Shown here: piece after piece, positions 7,371-12,911 of the stretch
Layout of the letters: each line of letters begins with the position of its first letter
Position numbering within the stretch: the first letter of the stretch is position 1
Assembly: GCA_964559205.1 (NCBI GenBank)
Contig: CAZLHV010000046.1
Span: 1-18,111, forward strand
Origin: GWF2-43-63 sp964559205
Lineage (GTDB): Bacteria > Bacteroidota > Bacteroidia > Bacteroidales > DTU049
Direction of reading: 5' to 3'
Length of the DNA: 18,111 nt
The notes under the pieces: generated by a model
The model's input: the letters and a program-made list of their open reading frames with translations, nothing else
Database searches by the model: none
What the model was told of the DNA's origin: nothing
Position numbers and translations under genes: made by a program

Positions 7371-8468
7371 CTATTTTTTCAATTCATTGTAAAAAATCTG
7401 CACAATTTCCTGTGCAGCAGTGTAAGGTGAAACCGCTGAGGAAAATACACGATGTTCCATTTCACTGCTGTGCCTGATCACTTTTTCCGAACGTTGAAAG
7501 TCAGACTGAAGAATATCGATTATGGCCTGATGAAAGCGGTTGACTTCCTGATCATGCCGCAGGTTTTCGAAGAAACCGGTTTGCCGTGCAATCGTGCAGT
7601 AATCTACAATGGTTTTCCAAACGTCTTCGATTCCCTGGTGCTGCAGTGCAGAACAAAGCCCGACCGGTACGGTCCAGCCCGATGGGTGGGCAGGCATAAG
7701 ATGTAACGCATTACGTATTTCTGCAGCAGCAAGCTTTGCCCTTGACAAAAGCTCACCTTCGGCTTTGTTGATATAAATGGCATCGGCCATTTCCATGATT
7801 CCTCTTTTGATGCCCTGAAGCTCATCTCCGGCTCCAGGGAGTTGAAGAAGTAAAAAGAAATCGACCATCGATCGGGCAGCTGTTTCGCTTTGTCCCACAC
7901 CAACCGTTTCAACAATAATCACATCGAATCCTGATGCCTCGCAAAGCACGATCGATTCGCGGGTCTTTCTGGCCACACCTCCAAGGGTGCCCGCTGATGG
8001 CGAAGGGCGAATGAATGCATCAGGGTTGATCGATAATTTTTCCATGCGGGTTTTATCACCCAGAATACTGCCCTTCGAAATCTGACTCGAAGGATCTATG
8101 GCCAGAACGGCTACTTTTTTGCCGAGTCCGGTCAGATACATTCCAAACGATTCGATAAAGGTGCTTTTACCAACACCTGGTACCCCTGTGATGCCAATAC
8201 GGATGCTCTTTCCTGAGGCCGGAAGACACTTTTCGATCAGTTTCTGAGCCAGATCCTGATGTTCGGTGCGGGAACTTTCAATCAGGGTAATGGCCCGGCT
8301 TAGCAAAACCCGATCTCCGCGCGTCACTCCATCAAACAATGCCTGAAATGAAGGCAAATGAGCTTTGATGCCCGCCATGTTTTTTATGGCTTCCTCGTTT
8401 GTTTGTGCAGGAGGTTCAATGCCTTTCTGAACTTTCAAAGCCGACTCGAACTTTTTTTCTTTGCTCAT
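7371..8468 (-). CDS. meaB: MeaB/ArgK-type G3E GTPase (methylmalonyl-CoA mutase chaperone family)
   Basis: A 365-aa protein of the MeaB/ArgK family, whose members guard and reactivate B12-dependent acyl-CoA mutases. Seen: the N-terminal helical arm (about 1-88), P-loop GVPGVGKS (95-102), AIDPSS (123-128), GGVARKTRES (163-172), the switch/Walker B region VETVGVGQSE (186-195), NK base-recognition motif at 234-237, and a C-terminal dimerisation arm. The base-specificity motif reads NKAE, not the usual NKxD (see findings). Length and motif order are otherwise normal. The mutase genes (mutA/mutB or scpA) are not in the window. It follows the thioredoxin-like gene by 31 nt on the same strand and is probably co-transcribed. 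Old database names such as 'LAO/AO transport ATPase' are misleading. Confidence 0.93.
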   Translation of the reverse strand: MSKEKKFESALKVQKGIEPPAQTNEEAIKNMAGIKAHLPSFQALFDGVTRGDRVLLSRAITLIESSRTEHQDLAQKLIEKCLPASGKSIRIGITGVPGVGKSTFIESFGMYLTGLGKKVAVLAIDPSSQISKGSILGDKTRMEKLSINPDAFIRPSPSAGTLGGVARKTRESIVLCEASGFDVIIVETVGVGQSETAARSMVDFFLLLQLPGAGDELQGIKRGIMEMADAIYINKAEGELLSRAKLAAAEIRNALHLMPAHPSGWTVPVGLCSALQHQGIEDVWKTIVDYCTIARQTGFFENLRHDQEVNRFHQAIIDILQSDFQRSEKVIRHSSEMEHRVFSSAVSPYTAAQEIVQIFYNELKK

Positions 8469-8499
8469 GATCAGACAAAATTAACCCCAATTATCCTGA

Positions 8500-9018
8500 C
8501 TATTTCTGTCCGTTTTCAAGAATTTTCAACCAATCACTTTCCAGTGACTCAATAGGAGTCTCCGTGATCCTGCCTATTTCGTTTTCGCCCTGGTAAAATA
8601 TAAACGTTGGCACCTTCTCAATGGCACTTTGTACAATCAGATCGCTGATCGCACCACAGTGTTTTTTTCGGTCTAAACACCAAATACTTATTTGATCAGG
8701 CGATATGCCTGCAAGGTCGGCGATTTTGATAAACCTTGGAACCTGCTCCTGACTGTCGCTACACCACGACCCAAGAAAAATATTGATTCGATAATCTTTT
8801 GCTTTGCGGGAAAGCTGATTCAAAATCATTGTGTCGGGGTTGTACATGTTATAGGTCGGATCAAACCCGGCAAACTCAGGTTTCAACAGCCCATCTCGAT
8901 TGCATTCGCCAATCAGAATCATTTCATTGATGGTTGTGTCGAGCATCACAGCATTGATCTCCTGTGCCTGCAAGGAACCGGTTAGGAAAATTGCCAAAAG
9001 GGCGATGAACAGTTTCAT
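8500..9018 (-). CDS. Secreted thioredoxin-like protein with a CxxS active-site motif
   Basis: A 172-aa protein with a signal peptide (KLFIALLAIFLTGSLQAQ, cleavage after about residue 18) and a thioredoxin-like fold. The strand INIFLGSWCSDSQEQVPRF (78-96) contains the motif W-C86-S-D-S89, where the resolving cysteine of thioredoxin is replaced by serine. The cis-proline loop is KVPTFIFY (135-142). Other cysteines at 39, 114 and 121 could form a disulfide or provide a resolving thiol. The 'WCSDS' form is familiar from Bacteroidota thioredoxin-family proteins. Location is predicted periplasmic. Its role may be thiol isomerase or reductase rather than classical dithiol exchange; the substrate is unknown. 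It has its own -7 box at 9060-9067. Confidence 0.85.
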   Translation of the reverse strand: MKLFIALLAIFLTGSLQAQEINAVMLDTTINEMILIGECNRDGLLKPEFAGFDPTYNMYNPDTMILNQLSRKAKDYRINIFLGSWCSDSQEQVPRFIKIADLAGISPDQISIWCLDRKKHCGAISDLIVQSAIEKVPTFIFYQGENEIGRITETPIESLESDWLKILENGQK

Positions 9019-9059
9019 AGGTTTCAGAGTTGGAAAAGGGGGGGACTTTAAAACTATTC

Positions 9060-9067
9060 CAAAAATA
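9060..9067 (-). promoter_or_regulatory. Bacteroidota-type -7 box (TATTTTTG) for the thioredoxin-like gene
   Basis: Reads TATTTTTG on the minus strand, 41 nt before the ATG at 9018. Sixteen nt upstream is TTTA, an imperfect -33 box. It would drive the thioredoxin-like and MeaB genes. Confidence 0.55.
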
Positions 9068-9217
9068 GTAAAAAATCCATCTGTAAACTAATTTCAGTTA
9101 ATATAACCCAGATTGAAAACACATGATGCCTTCCTTTCGCCTGACGAATAAGGTGCTGGTTTTATCCTCGGAAACCATGATTTTAATCAGAATCAATACC
9201 AATGGAAATATTTTTCG

Positions 9218-9225
9218 TATTTTTG
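9218..9225 (+). promoter_or_regulatory. Bacteroidota-type -7 box (TATTTTTG) for ferritin
   Basis: A perfect TAnnTTTG element 21 nt before the ferritin ATG at 9247, with no convincing -33 box. The rest of the divergent region 9068-9217 holds nothing I can name: no tRNA, no Fur-like palindrome I would trust, no hairpin. Confidence 0.6.
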
Positions 9226-9246
9226 AAACAACAAAACAGGAAAATC

Positions 9247-9756
9247 ATGAATAAGAAAATGGAAAAAGCTCTTAATGAGCAAATTAACGCCGAAATGTAT
9301 TCCTCTTATCTTTACCTTTCCATGTCGGCTTATTTCACCGACATGAATTTGAACGGCTTTGCCAACTGGATGCGGGTTCAGGCTCAGGAAGAGCTTGCTC
9401 ATGCCATGAAGTTTTTCGATTTTGTGAACGAGCGTGGCGGCCGCGTCGAGCTGAAAGCCATCGACAAGCCACAAAAGGAATGGAAATCGGTTCTAGAAGT
9501 AGTTCAGGAAACCATGAAACATGAGCAACATATCACAGCCCTGATCAACAATTTGGTCAATATTGCTATTGCTGAAAAAGATCATGCTTCCAACAGCTTT
9601 CTGCAATGGTTTGTAAACGAGCAGGTTGAAGAGGAGTCAAACGTTAATGACTTGCTGGCACAATTAAAAATGATTGAAGGAAAGGGTCCGGGTTTGTTTA
9701 TGATGGATCGCGAATTGAAAACCCGTGTGTTTGTGCCTATTGCGCAAAATGAATAA
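9247..9756 (+). CDS. ftnA: Ferritin (non-haem, ferroxidase-active type)
   Basis: A 169-aa ferritin that oxidises and stores iron in a 24-subunit cytosolic cage. The H-type ferroxidase ligands are all present: E16 (NAEMYSSYLY), E49 and H52 (EELAH), E93 (KHEQH), and Q126 plus E129 (EQVEEE); Tyr23 is the conserved nearby tyrosine. The four-helix bundle plus short fifth helix layout and the total length match bacterial FtnA, not haem-binding bacterioferritin; there is no Met ligand context typical of Bfr. I chose ATG 9247 (MNKKMEKALN) because the longer reading from 9202 covers the -7 box; ATG 9259 is a possible alternative. The downstream repeat-protein gene has its own promoter. Confidence 0.96.
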   Translation: MNKKMEKALNEQINAEMYSSYLYLSMSAYFTDMNLNGFANWMRVQAQEELAHAMKFFDFVNERGGRVELKAIDKPQKEWKSVLEVVQETMKHEQHITALINNLVNIAIAEKDHASNSFLQWFVNEQVEEESNVNDLLAQLKMIEGKGPGLFMMDRELKTRVFVPIAQNE

Positions 9757-9787
9757 TGATTTCCCGGGCAAATGAGTTTTCAGGCAC

Positions 9788-9795
9788 TATTTTTG
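9788..9795 (+). promoter_or_regulatory. Bacteroidota-type -7 box (TATTTTTG) for the YKSDA-repeat gene
   Basis: A perfect TAnnTTTG element 38 nt before the ATG at 9834 and 31 nt after the ferritin stop. No clear -33 box. It implies that the small repeat protein is transcribed on its own as well as, possibly, by read-through from ferritin. Confidence 0.55.
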
Positions 9796-9833
9796 CCAAC
9801 CAACGACTTTTGCATATATTAAACCCAATAACC

Positions 9834-10172
9834 ATGAAAACGTTTTTCTTGAGCCTTTTGTTTCTGATGACCTGCAGCGCGGCCATGCAGGCACAAGTTG
9901 TGTACAGTTGCGATTATAAAAGCGACGCACAGGTCAAAGTGTATGTAGCTGATTACAAGAGCGATGCCGACCTTGTGGTTTACAAGTGCGATTATAAAAG
10001 CGACGCTACCGGAAACGACGGACTGTGGTATTTTGCTGATTACAAGAGCGATGCCGACAAGACCATTTATTTCTGCGAATACAAGAGCGATGCAGATCTT
10101 GTCATTTACTTCTCGGAGTATAAAAGTGATGCCGGTTGGCAGAACAGCAGTAAAAAATACCTCATGTATTGA
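9834..10172 (+). CDS. Small secreted YKSDA-repeat protein, DUF6150-like (possible septoil-knot fold)
   Basis: A 112-aa protein starting at ATG 9834 (MKTFFLSLLFLMTC); the longer reading from 9756 covers the -7 box. A signal peptide ends near AMQA-Q (20/21). The mature chain of about 92 residues consists of six copies of the pentapeptide YKSDA at 28-32, 41-45, 54-58, 70-74, 83-87 and 96-100. Each sits after a beta-prone stretch such as LVVYKCD or LVIYFSE, and the C-terminal cap is GWQNSSKKYLMY. The period is exactly 13 residues apart from one 3-residue insertion between copies 3 and 4. Cysteines occur at 26, 52 and 81, in odd-numbered repeats only. From memory this pattern matches DUF6150, for which a 7_1 knotted domain has been proposed; I cannot confirm that here. 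Function is unknown; export to the periplasm or beyond is predicted. Confidence 0.85.
   Translation: MKTFFLSLLFLMTCSAAMQAQVVYSCDYKSDAQVKVYVADYKSDADLVVYKCDYKSDATGNDGLWYFADYKSDADKTIYFCEYKSDADLVIYFSEYKSDAGWQNSSKKYLMY
9897..10133 (+). repeat. Intragenic tandem repeat, six 39-nt units encoding YKSDA
   Basis: Units are 39 nt long with one 9-nt insertion between units 3 and 4. Units 1 and 3 share an identical 20-nt stretch (9909-9928 and 9987-10006, 78 nt apart). Units 2 and 4 share an identical 24-nt stretch (9948-9971 and 10035-10058, 87 nt apart). Adjacent units differ in codon choice (TATAAAAGCGAC versus TACAAGAGCGAT). The pattern points to duplication of a two-unit block. Confidence 0.9.
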
Positions 10173-10182
10173 AATGAGCATG

Positions 10183-10222
10183 AAAAAAAAGGCCGTTGTG
10201 AGAAACAACGGCCTTTTTTTTT
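10183..10222. terminator. Strong bidirectional intrinsic terminator
   Basis: A 9-bp GC-rich stem, GGCCGTTGT (10191-10199) and ACAACGGCC (10205-10213), encloses a 5-nt loop. It is flanked by eight A on the left and nine T on the right, so the stem can extend through A-T pairs and each strand ends in a U tract. It sits between the convergent YKSDA-repeat gene (stop 10172) and frr (stop 10232). Confidence 0.95.
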
Positions 10223-10231
10223 CATCAAAGA

Positions 10232-10795
10232 CTAAACTGTCATGATGTCTTTTTCCTTTGCAGTGAGTATCTGGTCAATTTTTTCGATGTGTTTGTCAGT
10301 GATGGTTTGAATCTCTTTTTCGAGGTTCTTCACTTCATCTTCTGGAATGCCATCCTTGGTGAGTTTTTTTGCTTTTTCAAGCACGTTGCGGCGCACATTT
10401 CTCACAGCAACCTTAGCCGATTCGCCTTCAGCTTTGACCTTTTTCACCATTTCCTTTCTGCGCTCTTCGGTAAGAGGCGGAATACTTATGCGGATAATTT
10501 CGCCGTTGTTTACCGGGTTAAAACCTAGATTAGCAGCCATAATTGCTTTTTCGATGGCTCCGAGTACTCCGCGATCCCATGGTTGAATGACAATGGTACG
10601 TGCGTCGGGAATGTTGATATTTCCGACCTGCGCCAAAGGGGTCATGGTTCCGTAGTAGTCAATTTTCACACCGTCAAAAATGGCCGGACTGGCTTTACCT
10701 GCTCTGATTTTCACAAGCTCGCGGTCGAGATGAGAAACGGCATTGGCCATCCCTTCGGTGGTTTCTTCAATCAGCAATAGAGAATCATCGCTCAT
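10232..10795 (-). CDS. frr: Ribosome recycling factor
   Basis: A 187-aa protein that, with EF-G, splits post-termination 70S complexes. Recognised by LDRELVKIRAGKASPAIFDG in domain I, the YYGTMTPLAQVGNINIPDAR segment leading into domain II, IQPWDRGVLGAIEKAI, NNGEIIRISIPPLTEERRKE and the C-terminal helix with VRNVRRNVLEKAKKL. Full length for the family. It is the last gene of the minus-strand recQ-to-frr run, separated from the 2TM gene by 42 nt and followed directly by the strong terminator. pyrH and frr are commonly neighbours across bacteria, so this context is conserved apart from the gene between them. Confidence 0.98.
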   Translation of the reverse strand: MSDDSLLLIEETTEGMANAVSHLDRELVKIRAGKASPAIFDGVKIDYYGTMTPLAQVGNINIPDARTIVIQPWDRGVLGAIEKAIMAANLGFNPVNNGEIIRISIPPLTEERRKEMVKKVKAEGESAKVAVRNVRRNVLEKAKKLTKDGIPEDEVKNLEKEIQTITDKHIEKIDQILTAKEKDIMTV

Positions 10796-10837
10796 ATTCA
10801 GTGGATTTAATCGTTACCTGTTTGTGGGATCAGTTGA

Positions 10838-11119
10838 TCATTTTCTTTCCTGTTGTTCCTTGAGAAGTTTTTCGTATTCCTGTTCAATCCACTTCTCATT
10901 CCATTTATACACTTTGAAATAGTGATATGCAATTGCGACTCCCCAGCCTAGAGTGGGGAAGAGTGCCCAGGGGAAAGTTACGCTAAAAATATAATACAGC
11001 AAAATCCAGAGCAACCATATCATGACGTTGCCCAGGATAAAAATGGTGAGATGAGCCTTGAAAGCGACCCTTTCGCGGGCAGTTTTCATTAACACCGGGT
11101 TGGGTTGCTGTGATTCCAT
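10838..11119 (-). CDS. 2TM-domain small membrane protein
   Basis: A 93-aa protein with two hydrophobic helices at about 24-46 (LTIFILGNVMIWLLWILLYY) and 50-66 (PWALFPTLGWGVAIAYHYF), a short hydrophilic N-terminus with AxxRVAFKAHL and a charged C-terminal helix (EKWIEQEYEKLLKEQQERK). The F/L-P-T-x-GWGxxxxxHYFKVY wording matches the small '2TM domain' family seen in Bacteroidota and often next to LytTR histidine kinases. Here it sits between pyrH (4 nt) and frr (42 nt) instead. Function is unknown. Confidence 0.88.
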   Translation of the reverse strand: MESQQPNPVLMKTARERVAFKAHLTIFILGNVMIWLLWILLYYIFSVTFPWALFPTLGWGVAIAYHYFKVYKWNEKWIEQEYEKLLKEQQERK

Positions 11120-11123
11120 GAAC

Positions 11124-11825
11124 TTATGATTTGATGGTTGTACCCACTGCTTCGCCCTTAATCACCGCCAAAAGGTTTCCGGGTTGCGTAAAACCAAACA
11201 CCACGACAGGCATGTGGTTTTCTCTGCAAAGGGTAAAGGCGGTCATGTCCATGATATTCAGGTGCTTATCGTAAGCTTCGGAAAAGGTAAGCTCGCTGAA
11301 ACGAGTGGCTGATGGGTCTTTTTCAGGATCTGCCGAATAGACTCCATCAACGCGAGTGCCTTTCAACAGGGCATCAGCTTCAATTTCAATAGCACGTAGA
11401 GCTCCTGCAGTGTCGGTGGTGAAATAGGGATTGCCGGTTCCGCCAGCCATAATAACCACATGTCCTTCGTTGAGCAACCGGATCGCTTTTGGTCCACTCA
11501 TTTCATCACACAAAGGATGGATGGTAAGTCCCGATAAGACGGTGCATGGAATGCCACGTTGAACCAAAGCATCCTGTAAGGCCAGACTGTTGATCACTGT
11601 GGCGAGCATGCCCATATAATCGCCCTGAGTGCGAGACACGCCTTTTTTACTGCCGCCAAGACCACGGAAAATATTTCCGCCACCAAGCACAATTCCTATC
11701 TGAGTCCCGGCAGAATATGCAGATTCGATTTCAGATGCAAAATAGTTGAGCACCTGTACATCGATACCAGTTCCCGCTGTTCCGGCAAGCGATTCTCCGC
11801 TAAGCTTAACCAATACTCTTTTCAT
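11124..11825 (-). CDS. pyrH: Uridylate (UMP) kinase
   Basis: A 233-aa amino-acid-kinase-family enzyme that phosphorylates UMP to UDP in pyrimidine nucleotide synthesis; the bacterial form is hexameric. Key motifs seen: VLVKLSGESLAG at the N-terminus (phosphate binding), IGIVLGGGNIFRG (43-55), GDYMGMLATVIN (68-79, UMP binding), AGGTGNPYFTTDTAGALRA, the ATP-site segment KGTRVDGVYSADPEKDP, and MDMTAFTLCRENHMPVVVF. Length is normal for the family. It follows the MORN lipoprotein by 12 nt and precedes the 2TM gene by 4 nt, so it is translated within a dense operon ending in frr. Confidence 0.97.
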   Translation of the reverse strand: MKRVLVKLSGESLAGTAGTGIDVQVLNYFASEIESAYSAGTQIGIVLGGGNIFRGLGGSKKGVSRTQGDYMGMLATVINSLALQDALVQRGIPCTVLSGLTIHPLCDEMSGPKAIRLLNEGHVVIMAGGTGNPYFTTDTAGALRAIEIEADALLKGTRVDGVYSADPEKDPSATRFSELTFSEAYDKHLNIMDMTAFTLCRENHMPVVVFGFTQPGNLLAVIKGEAVGTTIKS

Positions 11826-11837
11826 GCCTAGGGTAGA

Positions 11838-12254
11838 TTAAAAAGTTTCGGTTTTGATTTTCTTTCCGTTTTCGTCATAAAATTCCCATTCGCCTGAGCG
11901 TTGGTCATTTTTGTAATTTCCACGGTATCTTAAACGTCCGTTTTCGTAATAAACCTTTCTGATACCTTCGGCTTTTCCTTCGTTAAACTCGCCTTCGCTC
12001 CACAGGTTGCCGTTTGGGTACCAAACGCGCCATAAACCATCGCGTTTTCCATTTTTGAAGTCGCCTTCAGACTTGAGTTTTCCGTCGTTGTAATACTGTT
12101 CTTCCCTTAACTTTTCGTGCTGGTCGTCGTCGGAGTAAAACACCACAATCTGCTCTTTGCCGTCGGGCCATGTTTTTTCTACAACCCGGACAGTTTTCGA
12201 TCCGCATGCAGCAAAGAGCAAGATGACAAGTAAAGCTGGAATTAATGGTTTCAT
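11838..12254 (-). CDS. MORN-repeat lipoprotein
   Basis: A 138-aa protein with a lipoprotein signal (MKPLIPALLVILLFAACGSK, lipobox F-A-A-C17). The mature part consists of beta-hairpin MORN-like repeats of the type GxxKNGKRDGLWRVWYPNGN: YYNDGKLKSEGDFKNGKRDG, LWSEGEFNEGKAEGIRKVYY, LRYRGNYKNDQRSGEWEFYD. Such proteins are often auto-annotated as 'YwqK family antitoxin', but nothing here suggests a toxin-antitoxin pair. Its start overlaps the stop of the OmpH-like gene by 4 nt (ATGA, 12251-12254). It is probably an envelope-anchored structural or binding module; the partner is unknown. Confidence 0.88.
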   Translation of the reverse strand: MKPLIPALLVILLFAACGSKTVRVVEKTWPDGKEQIVVFYSDDDQHEKLREEQYYNDGKLKSEGDFKNGKRDGLWRVWYPNGNLWSEGEFNEGKAEGIRKVYYENGRLRYRGNYKNDQRSGEWEFYDENGKKIKTETF

Positions 12255-12898
12255 TCAGGCTTATATCTTTGGTTGAGTTTTTCCATCACCGATCCTGTGA
12301 TATCAAGTTTATCAGAAGCATACAGAATCCCGCCGCCTTTGGCATATCCAAGCACATAGTCATAAGGAAATTCTTCGGGATAGCTTTTGATTACGCTGAC
12401 AATTGAGTCGAGAATCTGAAGCTGCATGTTCATTTGCTGCTGCTGCATCATTCCAAGGTAAGTTTCTTGAATAGCTACAAGCTTCTCTTGTTCGGCTCCA
12501 AGCTGCTCTTCAATCTTTCGTGCTTCGTCAACCGTGGTAATTTTTCCATTCTGCATATTTTGCTGATAGGCATTCAAGCGGGCCTGAAATCCTTTTCTCT
12601 TGGCTTCGTAATCTTTGTCGAGACTGTCACTGAATCTTTGCTTTCTTGCATCGAGTGTATCCACGAGGGTGTACCCGGACATGATGCTGTCGGTGACAAC
12701 ATAGGCGATCGATGCAGTTCCGCCGTCGCTTCCAACAACCTGTGTCGGTTTCTTGGCAAAAGGATTGAAAAACTGAAGAATGAGTAAAAACACAATCGCC
12801 ACGCCGGCGACAATGTTAAAAATCATTTGAAATCGCCTTTGACAGGAAGATTGATGGTCCTGACAGCAGGGCTCTTCATTTTGTGTTTGGTTTTCCAT
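12251..12898 (-). CDS. OmpH/Skp-like coiled-coil protein with an N-terminal membrane anchor
   Basis: A 215-aa protein from ATG 12898; a TTG at 12922 would add 8 residues overlapping the recQ stop and is less likely. The order is: cytosolic N-terminus with C11, C12, H15 and C19; a membrane helix at about 26-44 (IFNIVAGVAIVFLLILQFF); a beta strand IAYVVTDSIM (64-73); then a long charged coiled coil from roughly 80 to 150 (DARKQRFSDSLDKDYEAKRK onward); and a returning strand YDYVLGYAKGGGILYASDKL. Strand, coiled-coil arm, then strand with a late 'ILYA' segment is the OmpH/Skp periplasmic-chaperone layout. Unlike Skp, the protein is membrane-anchored, not released by signal peptidase. It lies 13 nt after recQ and overlaps the lipoprotein gene. 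Confidence 0.85.
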   Translation of the reverse strand: MENQTQNEEPCCQDHQSSCQRRFQMIFNIVAGVAIVFLLILQFFNPFAKKPTQVVGSDGGTASIAYVVTDSIMSGYTLVDTLDARKQRFSDSLDKDYEAKRKGFQARLNAYQQNMQNGKITTVDEARKIEEQLGAEQEKLVAIQETYLGMMQQQQMNMQLQILDSIVSVIKSYPEEFPYDYVLGYAKGGGILYASDKLDITGSVMEKLNQRYKPE

Positions 12899-12911
12899 AG
12901 TGGGGGTGTGA

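Noticed and set aside
9202..9246. N-terminal extension of ferritin from ATG 9202
   Set aside because: It covers the TATTTTTG promoter box and adds residues absent from the ferritin fold.
9123..9254. Small ORF (about 44 codons) in the thioredoxin-ferritin intergenic region
   Set aside because: It contains the ferritin -7 box, has no recognisable protein features, and overlaps the ferritin start.
9897..10133. Regular direct repeats that might be a CRISPR array
   Set aside because: Units are in frame, encode YKSDA throughout, have a 39-nt period without unique spacers, and lie in a gene with a signal peptide and stop codon.
11838..12254. Toxin-antitoxin 'YwqK antitoxin' label for the MORN lipoprotein
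   Set aside because: It has a lipoprotein signal and MORN repeats, and no toxin gene is adjacent; the label comes from a family name only.
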